A stretch of DNA of 64,000 nucleotides from Bradyrhizobium sp. AZCC 1693 (GTDB taxonomy: Bacteria; Pseudomonadota; Alphaproteobacteria; Rhizobiales; Xanthobacteraceae): the NCBI RefSeq assembly GCF_036924745.1, contig NZ_JAZHSD010000001.1:5394001-5458000 (forward strand), written 5' to 3'. The first letter of the stretch is position 1, and every line of letters starts with the position of its first letter. The position numbers and the translations under genes are program-made. Positions 1-8,479 of the stretch are shown piece after piece. The notes under the pieces are model-generated. The model did not search any database and was not told where the DNA came from. It saw only the letters and a program-made list of their open reading frames with translations.

Positions 1-1078
1 AATCCGTCCCGACCAACGCGCCGACGAACGAAGCCGGCTCCCGCCGCCAAAGCTCCGCTCCGACCCGCGCGGCGAGCGCCTCGTCGAATTCGGGATCCGA
101 GCGGACTTCGTCGAGGACCATCTGGAAGCCCAAGTCCCCGGCCGAGTCGATGTCCTGCGCCAGCCGCCTGACGACCTGCCGTCGCGTGGTAGAAGCCCGA
201 GAGCGATCCAACCCATCAAGGGCTGCGAGCGCCAGGCCGGGGTCCGACGTTCTGCCGCGAACGAACGCGAACACCGCGCAGAGCGGGCGCATCGCGCCAC
301 GTCCTTCGGACACTTCCACCCCGCTCTCCCGGAGAAACCGACGTAGTCCGTCGACATCGGGATCGAGGAGATCTTCGACCAGCGGCTCGAGCTCCGGCGC
401 GCGCGTAGCCTCGCCCGGACTCACGAGATTCGGAAGCCGCAATCGAGGTATCGACGAGACGTTCGGTATGAGCTGGAGGTCAAAAGAGTCGGACTGCGTC
501 GAGCGATCGGAAGCCGTGAACGTGCAGAAGCGAAAGCTGCGCCGAAGCCTGGGCCATTGCTGCATCCAAACTCGCAGCACGATGTCTTCGTCAAGCCCGG
601 CGTCCAGGCCGCCTACGATCTTGCTGTCCGGGCTTCCGTACAGCGCACCAAGGAGCCCGGCTGCGATATCCGAGTCGAATTTGCCCGGCTCAGGCGACGC
701 CGGATCGCCGACTGTCAGCGGCCCTTCGTACATCTCGCGCGTTACGGCCTCCGGACGCCTGAACAGGCGAAGGATGGCCGACGCGGACGAGAGTGACGCG
801 AGGTCGGCGAAATCGATGATGACCGAGTGCGTCCAGACGCAGCCAGGCCGCTTCATCTCCGGAGCCGGCCAGGTGCGGGCCAACACGTACTTCGCGGACT
901 CGGCGAGCGGATAGCCCGTGAGGTACCCCTCTTCGGGAAGCTTGGCCCCGCCTACAGCAGAGTCGCTGAGGATAAGCATCGTCCGTGCGTCGCGCGGAGG
1001 CAACGACGCCAATCCCGAGAGCAACCGATGCCCTTCTCCGTATCCGTGAAGGGTCTGCTGAACTTCGAAGCCGGTCAC
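1..1078 (-). CDS. GAP1-like GTPase-associated protein (partial, runs off left edge)
   Basis: My own reading of the minus strand gives an uninterrupted frame of 359 codons from a GTG at 1078-1076 to the window edge, so the 3' end is missing. The GTG overlaps the TGA of the upstream GTPase gene (GTGA), which suggests translational coupling. The N-terminus has Q-Q-T-L-H-G-Y-G-E-G-H-R-L-L, the hallmark opening of the GAP1 N-terminal domain known from predicted GTPase-centred conflict systems. No enzymatic motif is visible. In that family the protein is thought to act with the paired GTPases encoded next to it, but its biochemical role is unknown. The assignment rests on this motif and on the operon context. 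Confidence 0.75.
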   Translation of the reverse strand, partial: MTGFEVQQTLHGYGEGHRLLSGLASLPPRDARTMLILSDSAVGGAKLPEEGYLTGYPLAESAKYVLARTWPAPEMKRPGCVWTHSVIIDFADLASLSSASAILRLFRRPEAVTREMYEGPLTVGDPASPEPGKFDSDIAAGLLGALYGSPDSKIVGGLDAGLDEDIVLRVWMQQWPRLRRSFRFCTFTASDRSTQSDSFDLQLIPNVSSIPRLRLPNLVSPGEATRAPELEPLVEDLLDPDVDGLRRFLRESGVEVSEGRGAMRPLCAVFAFVRGRTSDPGLALAALDGLDRSRASTTRRQVVRRLAQDIDSAGDLGFQMVLDEVRSDPEFDEALAARVGAELWRREPASFVGALVGTD

Positions 1079-1953
1079 TGATCGCCCATCAACCATTCGA
1101 GGGGCTCCGTGAGATCGTGAGACTCCGGACCATCCGAGACCAGACGTATCCGCGTCGATAGAACGTCGAGCTCGCGGAGCCGGTTCGCATCCGTCCTCAC
1201 CTTGGCGGATGCGTTGTTCTCGTCATTTTCGTCGAACTCGCCGCCCTGGGCGCTCAGCCCGTAGGTGCGGAACGTCCATTCGTCGCGGCCGCTCTTCAGA
1301 TACTGGTCGAGAAAGGGAAGCTTGGCCGCCTGGAAATCGACCGGCGACAAACCCTCTCCCTCCACCTGGTCCCACGCCCCGATCATGACCGCCAGTAGGC
1401 GCGCCCCACGATGCAAAGGCGCCCGCATGAGATGCTGAAGCAGATCGACCAACTGGACCTGGGTCGGAGCATGTCTGGGCTCCCAGCGGGCCGGCTCCTC
1501 CGCAGGTCCTTTCTCCACCTTTCCCGCAAGATGCAAACGCTCGGTTATCCAGGCGGGCGCTTTGATGCGGTCGCCGTTGACCAGCAGCATGATGTTTCCG
1601 GTGCCGAGGTTCTCGGCCAATCCTTCATCGACCTTCCGGTCCTCCCACATCGCGCGGTAGTTCTCGCCGGGAACGTCCGGGAAGCTCACCCGGATCGCGC
1701 GGCCTTCGGCATCGACGAGGTGCATGGCGATCGATTTCATTCCGGCGATCTGCGTGCGCCCCTGCTCGGTCGCCCTGCGCCAGAGCTTCACGATCTGGTT
1801 CAGGTACGCGTAGTCCTCGTTGCTCATCGAACCGTACCGCAACCGCGTCGGTATTTCGCCGCTCTGGACCAGATGCCAGAGCGCGGCAAGAAACGTGGTC
1901 TTTCCCGAGCCGGGCAAGCCCACGATCGAGACGTTCGGTTCGATCATCGCCAT
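1075..1953 (-). CDS. P-loop GTPase of a double-GTPase pair (292 aa)
   Basis: A small TRAFAC-like GTPase. Walker A is G-L-P-G-S-G-K-T-T near residues 13-21. The switch II/G3 equivalent is D-V-P-G-E near residue 93. A G4-like stretch, G-A-W-D, lies near residue 192. It matches the type called double-GTPase (DO-GTPase), which occurs as tandem genes in predicted conflict systems. The ATG overlaps the stop of the preceding GTPase gene (TGATG), and the next gene starts inside this stop codon. The product is probably a nucleotide-controlled switch for the neighbouring GASH and GAP1 proteins. I cannot say with confidence whether it is type 1 or type 2 of the pair. Confidence 0.8.
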   Translation of the reverse strand: MAMIEPNVSIVGLPGSGKTTFLAALWHLVQSGEIPTRLRYGSMSNEDYAYLNQIVKLWRRATEQGRTQIAGMKSIAMHLVDAEGRAIRVSFPDVPGENYRAMWEDRKVDEGLAENLGTGNIMLLVNGDRIKAPAWITERLHLAGKVEKGPAEEPARWEPRHAPTQVQLVDLLQHLMRAPLHRGARLLAVMIGAWDQVEGEGLSPVDFQAAKLPFLDQYLKSGRDEWTFRTYGLSAQGGEFDENDENNASAKVRTDANRLRELDVLSTRIRLVSDGPESHDLTEPLEWLMGDQ

Positions 1954-2963
1954 CAGGCTTCCCTCGCGCGCAAGTTCGCGAACACGCGGTCGTTAGAAAT
2001 CGGGACTGGCGCGGGGGCTGCTTCGGGCGGGCTTTCGTTCAGCCAGTAAAGTAGCAGGTCCTGTAACCCGTCGCCCCTCTTCACAGCCATTCCCGTCGGA
2101 GATGCGGTCGTGACAAACTTGCGGATCACGCTGAACCGCTCGGAAAACCTTCGCTCCATCGTCTCCACCAGCCGATCGAAATCGGCGGTTGCAACGTCCG
2201 CCTTGTCCGAGGCGACGAGGGCATCGTTCTTTGTCAACACCACGGCAAGCTGAGGCCGACGAGCGAATGCTCCGCTCTCCTGCAGGCCCTGGACGATGGG
2301 AGCCACGGAATTGATCACGTCGTGGCGACTTTTCGGATCGCACAACCGACGTCCATCCACCAGCACGGTGACGGTGTCAGCCCGACGCAACTCGGACATG
2401 GAATGACCGTTGGCCATGTCGTCCGCGACCTCTTCGTATTCCTCGCCCGACCTGTCAGCGAGCAGAAGCGAAACAATGTCGGCCTCGCCGTCCCGCTGGA
2501 CGTCTAGATGGTAGAAGGTGACTTCGCCCCGGCTCGTGCGGGCCGAATGCGCGGTGCCCCTCTTCGAGGCGACGCGGGAGTCGTGACATATCTTCTCGAA
2601 GCCATGCAGTGTGGACGACCCGGCGAACGTTACCCCGCCGATCGGGCCTTCCTGGAACAGATCGTAGAGACCCGCCATCAGGCTCGTCTTGCCGCAATCG
2701 TAGGCGCCGATGATCCCGATTACCCGCGAACGGGAGGCACGAAGCACGCCGGAGGCCTGGAGTGCATGCAGCGGCGCACCGGGGTCCAGGTCGATGCCGG
2801 CCGCGGCGTCCGTGTTACCGCCGTCTGAGGGTTGCAGATCAGCAGGTGGCTTGCCGAAGAATTGACATTTGTCGAAGGTCAGTCCTTCGACGCACTTCTT
2901 GTCGACCGAGACGCGGCAGTCCGGGTTCGAACAGATCATCTCGGCCGAAACGGTCGCGGACAT
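1953..2963 (-). CDS. P-loop GTPase with N-terminal cysteine cluster (double-GTPase pair)
   Basis: The second GTPase of the pair, 336 aa from the ATG at 2963; a TTG 12 nt upstream is an alternative start. The N-terminus carries four cysteines in C-N-P-D-C, then K-C-V-E-G and K-C-Q, a likely zinc knuckle typical of this GTPase type. Then come Walker A G-A-Y-D-C-G-K-T-S (about residue 87), D-R-S-G-E as G3 (about residue 170) and T-K-N-D as the G4 equivalent (about residue 245). The ATG lies 4 nt after the stop of the GASH-like gene, and the gene ends in a TGATG overlap with the next GTPase. It is expected to hydrolyse GTP and to work with the other GTPase as a heteromeric switch; that role is inference. 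Confidence 0.8.
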   Translation of the reverse strand: MSATVSAEMICSNPDCRVSVDKKCVEGLTFDKCQFFGKPPADLQPSDGGNTDAAAGIDLDPGAPLHALQASGVLRASRSRVIGIIGAYDCGKTSLMAGLYDLFQEGPIGGVTFAGSSTLHGFEKICHDSRVASKRGTAHSARTSRGEVTFYHLDVQRDGEADIVSLLLADRSGEEYEEVADDMANGHSMSELRRADTVTVLVDGRRLCDPKSRHDVINSVAPIVQGLQESGAFARRPQLAVVLTKNDALVASDKADVATADFDRLVETMERRFSERFSVIRKFVTTASPTGMAVKRGDGLQDLLLYWLNESPPEAAPAPVPISNDRVFANLRAREA

Positions 2964-2967
2964 CGTT

Positions 2968-4059
2968 CTATTCAAACCTCAACAAGAGGTGTTCGCGGTA
3001 GAAGAGCTCCGCGAGCCGGAGCGGCGAAAGACTGGCATCGGCCGCCAGACCAGAGAGGGCAGACCAGTGCGCCTCCCAGGCGCCGGGGCCGCCCGCCTCG
3101 ACACGCTTGTCCAGCGCGAAATGGATCGGGGTCGTCACCGGAGACGCGGTCAGACGACCCACGGTCGTTGCGGCCCAATCAGCCGGCACGGCGTTCACTG
3201 CGGATACGACCGTGAGCTTGCCCCGCGATTTCAGTCCGGAGCGGGCCAAAAGCGCCGAGATCGCCACCGGTCCCGGACTGGATACCGTCCGCTCGGCGAG
3301 CTCCAAGGCGAAGACCAGTGGCTGCACCGCGCTCTCGACCTTGTCGAACGGCAGATCCAGGTCGAGGCTCCGCTCGCCCAACAACCACCAAAGCATCTGC
3401 AATTCCTCGTCGACCACCCGCATATAGGCGCCCATCTTCTCGACCGATGCATTCACGCCGGCGGCCGCCGCGCTGAGCGAGCCGTTCACCGCGGCATTCA
3501 TGCCGGCGAAGAGAGGCTTCCAGGTCTGCGGATCACCAGGCTGGACGCCGGCGAAATCCGGCTCGTACGCGACATCCCGCAGCGAGACCTCCAGATTGGA
3601 GACGTCCGGCCGAACGCGACGGGACGTGCTGAGGCTCCCGATCGCCTGTTCTGCTAAGTTGACCAAGTCCATCGGCAGCGCCGGTGTCCGCGCGCCGTCG
3701 AAGGAGGCGGCGGTTACCGCGAGCTGCGCCAGCGAATAATACCGAAAGAGCCGGATCAGCGCGCAAGCCGCGAGCACCTGGCTTTCACGCTTCTCCGGCT
3801 CGTAATCGTCGTCGGCCGCCTTAAATGCGGCGTGAAATGCGTCCAACTTCTCCGCGAGCGCGGGTTCCTTGTATCCGCCGGCCGACGCCTTGGTATCGAA
3901 CGCCAGTCGCGTAAGAACCTCGACTGTCGCCCCAGTCGGCGACTTGATCGCTAGGTCAAGGCCTACCCATCTCGCCTGCGCCTTGCTGTCCTCCATCGAC
4001 ACTTCGCGGTACCACCGAGCGAAGTCTGGATCCATGTCAGGGACTTCCTGCGCAGGCAT
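2968..4059 (-). CDS. GASH-like all-helical GTPase-associated protein
   Basis: A 363-residue protein predicted to be almost entirely alpha-helical and rich in Ala and Leu, without signal peptide, membrane segment or catalytic motif. Its opening (D-P-D-F-A-R-W-Y near residues 9-16), its length and its place between the phosphoesterase and the GTPases fit the GASH component (GTPase-associated system helical domain) of GAP1 systems. The start is taken at the ATG at 4059, which overlaps the phosphoesterase TGA (TGATG); a GTG one codon earlier is also possible. It probably acts as a scaffold or GTPase effector. The family name comes from remembered architecture, not from an alignment. Confidence 0.6.
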   Translation of the reverse strand: MPAQEVPDMDPDFARWYREVSMEDSKAQARWVGLDLAIKSPTGATVEVLTRLAFDTKASAGGYKEPALAEKLDAFHAAFKAADDDYEPEKRESQVLAACALIRLFRYYSLAQLAVTAASFDGARTPALPMDLVNLAEQAIGSLSTSRRVRPDVSNLEVSLRDVAYEPDFAGVQPGDPQTWKPLFAGMNAAVNGSLSAAAAGVNASVEKMGAYMRVVDEELQMLWWLLGERSLDLDLPFDKVESAVQPLVFALELAERTVSSPGPVAISALLARSGLKSRGKLTVVSAVNAVPADWAATTVGRLTASPVTTPIHFALDKRVEAGGPGAWEAHWSALSGLAADASLSPLRLAELFYREHLLLRFE

Positions 4060-5345
4060 CACTTCCCCTCCCTTTCGGAGATCATTTCGTCGAGCCGATC
4101 GAGCAGCTCACGTTCCTTGGCCCTGATGAGCGCCTTGCCGTAGCGTTCCGGTTCGGGCAGGGCGATTTCCTCCCTGCTAATCAGTCCTAACTCGAGCGCG
4201 ATCTTGCGGCGGTCGCTCGAATCCAGGTCCCAGAAGCGGCCAACAATATTGCGATTGACCTCGGCGCCCATGGCAGCCTCCGCATCAGCACTCGCGTCGA
4301 CCGGCGGTTTGGGCCGAATGTGCGACGTCTTGGCGCCGGTCGATGCGACGACGTCTTCCGGAAAGGAGATGGTGTGCCTGAACACGTCTTCGCCCGACGA
4401 CGTGATAATCGGCCTGAATCCTTCCGGATTGGACTGGTAGGTGAACTGATGCGTCTCAATCGAGAGATGTCGCTCGCGCCCTGTCCCGACCAAGTCGATG
4501 CGGACCAAATTGTAGCCCGGCTCGTACTGTTTCTCGGCCCTGGACGGGTTCACCGCCCCAGCGCCCCAACGCACGAAATCCGCCTCGCGGTGGACCCGCT
4601 GCTTGTGCTTATGGCCGAACAGCTGGAACGTCGCCCGCCTGTCGAGAGCGTTTTCCACATCGTCACCGTCGATCAACCAATCGAAAGGATGATGGCACAT
4701 CACCATGTTGACCACGTTTGCCACGGGATCCAGCGCGGTCTGCAAAGGGCTCACGTAGAGCGACGGCTTAGGATCGTCCTTGCCGTCGCGCCCTGAAAGG
4801 AGTGTCGACGTCAATCCGTGGATGCGCAACTTCACGTCCGGCGTCAAGTCGAGGTCCTGCTTCCAGTAAATCTTGCCGGGATAGATCTGACATTGCATCG
4901 GCGCCGCAAAATCGTTGTACGCGGCATGGCCGTGGAACAACGCGGCGCCAGTCTGCAAGTCAGCCAACTGGGCGCGGAAGGTACCTTCTCGCCACTCGTC
5001 CTTTTCCTCGGCGATGGCCTTGTGCACGTTCCTCGTGCTCATGGCCTTCCCGACCGCTCCCCTGTCGACGTCGTGGTTCCCGGGCACGACCAGCATCGGC
5101 CCCTTATCGCATCCGCTGACGGCCCTGAGCCGAGCGAACCATTTCTTCGCTTCGCCGTATTCGCGGGAATCCCCTGCGAAAGCCACGTCTCCCCCGATCA
5201 GGATGGCGTCGACTTTCCCTAACTTCTGGACCTGGGCGGCCAGGTGCCGCTCGATGCGGGTCCTGACGCCCCGGTCCGGATCGGTGTCCGGGTTGAGGCA
5301 TTCTGGTGCTTTGAAATGGATGTCCGAGACATGCAAAAACAACAT
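4059..5345 (-). CDS. Calcineurin-like metallophosphoesterase (first gene of GTPase operon)
   Basis: A 428-aa cytosolic protein with a full set of dimetal phosphoesterase motifs: D-I-H at the N-terminus (residues 8-10), G-G-D-V-A-F-A-G (about 51), G-N-H-D (about 88), H-H-P (about 215) and G-H-K-H (about 245). The C-terminal ~130 residues are charged and helical and may bind partners. It is the promoter-proximal gene of the minus-strand operon and overlaps the next gene by one base (TGATG). Known relatives cleave phosphodiesters or phosphomonoesters, including nucleic acids and nucleotide signals. In this context it is the most likely effector enzyme of the conflict system (inference). Confidence 0.85.
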   Translation of the reverse strand: MLFLHVSDIHFKAPECLNPDTDPDRGVRTRIERHLAAQVQKLGKVDAILIGGDVAFAGDSREYGEAKKWFARLRAVSGCDKGPMLVVPGNHDVDRGAVGKAMSTRNVHKAIAEEKDEWREGTFRAQLADLQTGAALFHGHAAYNDFAAPMQCQIYPGKIYWKQDLDLTPDVKLRIHGLTSTLLSGRDGKDDPKPSLYVSPLQTALDPVANVVNMVMCHHPFDWLIDGDDVENALDRRATFQLFGHKHKQRVHREADFVRWGAGAVNPSRAEKQYEPGYNLVRIDLVGTGRERHLSIETHQFTYQSNPEGFRPIITSSGEDVFRHTISFPEDVVASTGAKTSHIRPKPPVDASADAEAAMGAEVNRNIVGRFWDLDSSDRRKIALELGLISREEIALPEPERYGKALIRAKERELLDRLDEMISEREGK

Positions 5346-5575
5346 CTTTCAGCTACTTCCAACCTTCGTCCGGCGTCTCTTGATACGCGTTCGCGAATCC
5401 TATGCTCTACAAGGTTCCGCAAGATATGGGTCTTTGGCCGGAACAGGCAATGAGATGATCCAACCGCCGGTTGTTTTAAAGCCATTATGTATCCATGGCT
5501 AAGCTGCGACCCACGACTTCTCCGCTGAAATCCTGAGGCGATAAGTTGCGGAGTTTCGGCCGACTCGACAACAAT

Positions 5576-5590
5576 GTTCTTGTTGTGTTC
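5576..5590 (+). promoter_or_regulatory. LexA (SOS) box, GTTC-N7-GTTC
   Basis: The half sites GTTC at 5576-5579 and GTTC at 5587-5590 are separated by exactly 7 bases (TTGTTGT), which is the alphaproteobacterial LexA operator. It lies 10 bp before the ATG at 5600 of the following small gene. The region 5346-5575 between the phosphoesterase start and this box shows no other gene. Confidence 0.7.
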
Positions 5591-5599
5591 ATATATGCT

Positions 5600-6008
5600 A
5601 TGCCCGATTGCCCGGCCAGCTGGCGCATGCCGACCCGAAAGCAGATGGAACAGATGGTCACGGCGGTCGGCAGGAAAGGCGCGTCCTGTCGCCGGGCTGG
5701 CTCCGGACCAAGATGTGCCGCCGGAATACTGGCAGGCGCTGCTGGACGACCCTCGCGCCGGTGCGCAGCCGGGCCCAGGCGCGTCCGCACGCCCGCAGCG
5801 GCTGAGCCAAATTCCTCAACATTTACTGAGGGTGGGCTGCCGGCGCTGCCGGCGAATCGTCGAGATCCAGAAGGCCGACGCCATCCGTCTCTACGGTCAG
5901 GATGCGGCCTGGAAGGACGTCGGCCAGCGCCTGCTCGACGACACTGGCACGCAGCGGACCGGACGCCACGAGGAAGACGGCTGCTGGCCGTCTTACGACA
6001 TGCCGTAG
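5600..6008 (+). pseudogene. Small cysteine-rich conserved rhizobial-type protein, frameshifted
   Basis: The expected product starts M-P-D-C-P-A-S-W at the ATG at 5600. Its middle (a W-L-R-T-K block) and its end (V-P-P-E-Y-W-Q-A-L-L, then C-R-R-C-R-R-I-V-E-I-Q-K-A-D to the stop at 6008) lie in two other frames, so at least two indels fall between about 5670 and 5740. The C-terminal part carries a CxxC pair and a later Cys, suggesting a zinc ribbon. It lies 13 bp upstream of another small zinc-ribbon gene and directly behind an SOS box. The gene type is familiar from rhizobial genomes but has no known function. An intact shorter product from an internal start is possible. Confidence 0.5.
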
Positions 6009-6021
6009 CGGTGAACGGCCC

Positions 6022-6471
6022 ATGGCCCCCAAGCACCATCCGACCCCGCTCTCCGGAGGCGACCGCAAGGCGCTCGCCAAGGAGCTTGGCCGCGCCCGCG
6101 CCATGACGACGATCTTGGCCACGCAGTCGGCCGAGGCTCGCGCTAAGGCCGAGGCCATGATCCGGACGGCGGACAAGCTGCTGTGCGAAAGCTGGAACGA
6201 GCGGATGTGGGCGGACGGCGGTCCGGTCGACCCGTCTCCGACGATCGACCAAGCCATCAACGGCGGCTATAGCTCGCTGCAGATCGAGTGCTCGCGCTGC
6301 AGGGCCGCTCGCGACGTCGATCTGGCGGCGCTCGCCCACCCGTCGACCACTTTCGTGCACGATCTGGCCAGCCGTTTGCGATGCCGGAAGTGCGCCAAAG
6401 CCGGCAGGCGTCCGGCCGCCACCCTGCTGCAGCTTGCCCCGCGGGCTCGGCATCCGGATCCGGAGACCTAA
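6022..6471 (+). CDS. Conserved hypothetical zinc-ribbon protein (149 aa)
   Basis: Starts at M-A-P-K-H-H-P-T-P at 6022; the same frame is open further upstream, but that part belongs to the preceding gene region. The N-terminal half is helical and charged. The C-terminal half contains C-S-R-C and C-R-K-C pairs about 36 residues apart, a probable zinc ribbon. Together with the decayed gene upstream it forms a two-gene unit under one SOS box. The function is unknown; a nucleic-acid-binding role in the damage response is only a guess. The left end of the RIT element begins 4 bp after its stop codon. Confidence 0.65.
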   Translation: MAPKHHPTPLSGGDRKALAKELGRARAMTTILATQSAEARAKAEAMIRTADKLLCESWNERMWADGGPVDPSPTIDQAINGGYSSLQIECSRCRAARDVDLAALAHPSTTFVHDLASRLRCRKCAKAGRRPAATLLQLAPRARHPDPET

Positions 6472-6474
6472 CCT

Positions 6475-6570
6475 TGTGCAATCTCTACTATGCCGACTTC
6501 TGGATTATGCCGACCATTGGCTCAAAACGGGCTCTGGCGGCGGCGATCGCTGCGTTGGAGTCGGCATAAT
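6475..6570 (+). repeat. RIT left terminal inverted repeat
   Basis: It matches the reverse complement of 9755-9850 at roughly 85% by eye. It contains the 9-bp core TATGCCGAC twice in direct orientation (6489-6497 and 6506-6514) and once inverted (6560-6568). The recombinase gene's stop codon sits at the inner edge. Confidence 0.85.
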
Positions 6571-7559
6571 CACAGTGCCTCCAAAAATGCGAGAAGCTTG
6601 TCGTTCGGTCGAAAACGACCGGGAGTGGCGACCGTTGGAGCTGTCGCGGCCAGTGCGCGTTCCTTGATTCCCATATCAGCGTGTAGGTAGATGTGGGTGG
6701 TTTCGACCTGCTCATGGCCGAGCCAAAGTGCTATCACCGAGGTTTCAATTCCTGCCCGCAGCAGTCGCATCGCGGCGCTATGACGCAACACATGCATGCT
6801 GATGGTTTTCTGTCCCAACGACGGACAGGCGCGGGTGGCGATCTGAACGTATTTGGCGAGCCGATGTTCGACGGCGTCACGGCTGAGTGACGTCCCCGAC
6901 TGGGTGACGAAAAGTGGCTCCGTCAGCTGACCAGCGCGCTCGGCGAGCCAAACACGCAGGAGGGCGACCATACCCGAGGTAATCGGTGTGATCCGCAACT
7001 TCCGTCCTTTCCCCATGCAACTGACATGGGCGCCAGTGCCGAGATGAACATCGCTGATGCGAAGGCCGATCAATTCTGACGCACGCAGGCCCGTTTGGGC
7101 CGCGAGCGTAAGCAAGGTATGGTCGCGCCGCCCGGTCCTGGTCGATCGGTCGGGTGCGCGGAACAGCGCATCGAGTTCCGGTTCGATCAGGAAAGTGACG
7201 ATCCTCCGGTCGAAACGCTTGCGTGGAATGGCAAGCACGCGTTCGATTATGGCGGCATGCTCGGGATGTCGAAGCGCTGCGTACCGGAACAGCGAACGGA
7301 CGGCGGCAAGTCGAGCGTTGCGAGTGCGCGCGCTATTCTCCCGCTGCTTCTCAAGATGGTCGAGGAAGGCGCCGATGAGCGGCGCATCAAGATCGTCGAT
7401 GTCTAGCTTCGATGGTTCGACGTCTTTCCTCGCGGACGCGAAGACCAGCAGCAGCCGCAGCGTGTCCCGGTAGGCCGCAAGTGTATGGGGACTAGCTTGG
7501 CGCTGGCGGATGAGGCGTTCCGTGAAGAACGCTTGCAGGGTTGGGGCAAGTGCGGTCAT
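6570..7559 (-). CDS. Tyrosine recombinase, third RIT gene
   Basis: Site-specific tyrosine recombinase of 329 aa from the ATG at 7559, which overlaps the stop of the middle recombinase (ATGA); an upstream start at 7580 is less likely. It has an N-terminal SAM-like core-binding domain and a C-terminal catalytic domain. Catalytic Arg is in T-G-L-R-A-S-E-L, the H-x-x-R motif is H-V-L-R-H, the second His is in W-L-G-H-E-Q, and the Tyr nucleophile is in H-I-Y-L-H. It should cleave and rejoin the element ends together with the two partner recombinases. It ends inside the inner edge of the left inverted repeat. Confidence 0.88.
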   Translation of the reverse strand: MTALAPTLQAFFTERLIRQRQASPHTLAAYRDTLRLLLVFASARKDVEPSKLDIDDLDAPLIGAFLDHLEKQRENSARTRNARLAAVRSLFRYAALRHPEHAAIIERVLAIPRKRFDRRIVTFLIEPELDALFRAPDRSTRTGRRDHTLLTLAAQTGLRASELIGLRISDVHLGTGAHVSCMGKGRKLRITPITSGMVALLRVWLAERAGQLTEPLFVTQSGTSLSRDAVEHRLAKYVQIATRACPSLGQKTISMHVLRHSAAMRLLRAGIETSVIALWLGHEQVETTHIYLHADMGIKERALAATAPTVATPGRFRPNDKLLAFLEAL

Positions 7560-8479
7560 GCGGCACCTCCGAGGTGCCACTCCAAACGATCACCAACCAG
7601 CGTCAGCAACTCCGGCGCAGCTGAGAGATACCAGTATGTGCTGACAGGATCGACGTGGCCGAGGTAGGTCGACAACAACGCGATCCGGTTCCCCGGCTCC
7701 CGGCCATCTCGATATCCGTCAAGGATGGTATTGACGGCAAATCCATGCCGCAGGTCATGCAGCCTCGGACGGCATGAGGCAGAGCGCGGCTTGAGGCCGG
7801 CGACATCCACCATTTGACGAAAGACGGGCTGGACGCCCATGTAGCGGAACCTGGTGCCAACCGTAGTGACCAGCAGTGCCGGCGTATTCGACGAGTTTTT
7901 CGGACGGTCGTCTCGACGCAGATAATCAACCAGTGCAGCCACGGTGCTCGGATGCAGCGGCAATTGGCGAGACTTGCCGAACTTTGCGTTCCGAATGGTG
8001 AGTAGTCCAATGACGGAGTCAAAATCGTCGCGGTCGAGGCCGATCGCTTCCCCAACCCGCATTCCGGTCACTGCAAGCAAAGCGATCAATGTCCGAAATG
8101 TCGCCACTCGGTGCGGTGTCCGCAGCGTCCCGGCTGCGGCGATGAGGGCCGCGATATCCGACTCCGAATATAGGTAGGGGGTGGCTCGGCTTTTTTGCTG
8201 CACCAGCAAGTGTGTCGGGGGCACCTCGGTCGCGGGGTCGATCCCGCGCAGGTGTTTAGCGAAGCGGCGAACAACGGAAAGCCGGGCAAACGCCCAGGTT
8301 CGACCGCGCTTAGGGAATGTCGCCCAAGCGAGCGCCGCCTCGGTTGTCAGATGATCTTCGCCGCGATCCTCGACGAAGGTGAGAAACTGACCGAGGAGCT
8401 TCTCGGCTCGATAGAGCTTAAAGCCGAGGGCGCGGCGAACCACAAAGTAGTCTGCGAGAGCCTTGCGGAGAGCGTTCAT
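7556..8479 (-). CDS. Tyrosine recombinase, second RIT gene
   Basis: A 307-aa tyrosine recombinase. Active-site elements are Arg in T-G-M-R-V-G-E-A, H-D-L-R-H, the later His in Y-L-G-H-V-D, and Tyr in T-Y-W-Y. The start ATG overlaps the stop of the upstream recombinase and the stop overlaps the next start, giving a rigid three-gene cassette with probable translational coupling. Its job is assumed to be joint recombination at the element ends; the division of labour among the three is unknown. Confidence 0.88.
   Translation of the reverse strand: MNALRKALADYFVVRRALGFKLYRAEKLLGQFLTFVEDRGEDHLTTEAALAWATFPKRGRTWAFARLSVVRRFAKHLRGIDPATEVPPTHLLVQQKSRATPYLYSESDIAALIAAAGTLRTPHRVATFRTLIALLAVTGMRVGEAIGLDRDDFDSVIGLLTIRNAKFGKSRQLPLHPSTVAALVDYLRRDDRPKNSSNTPALLVTTVGTRFRYMGVQPVFRQMVDVAGLKPRSASCRPRLHDLRHGFAVNTILDGYRDGREPGNRIALLSTYLGHVDPVSTYWYLSAAPELLTLVGDRLEWHLGGAA

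Noticed and set aside
150..914. 254-codon plus-strand frame
   Set aside because: Antisense to the GAP1-like gene; composition is Ser/Arg-rich shadow sequence without motifs.
5485..6453. 322-codon minus-strand frame
   Set aside because: Antisense to the two small zinc-ribbon genes, which have clear Cys motifs.
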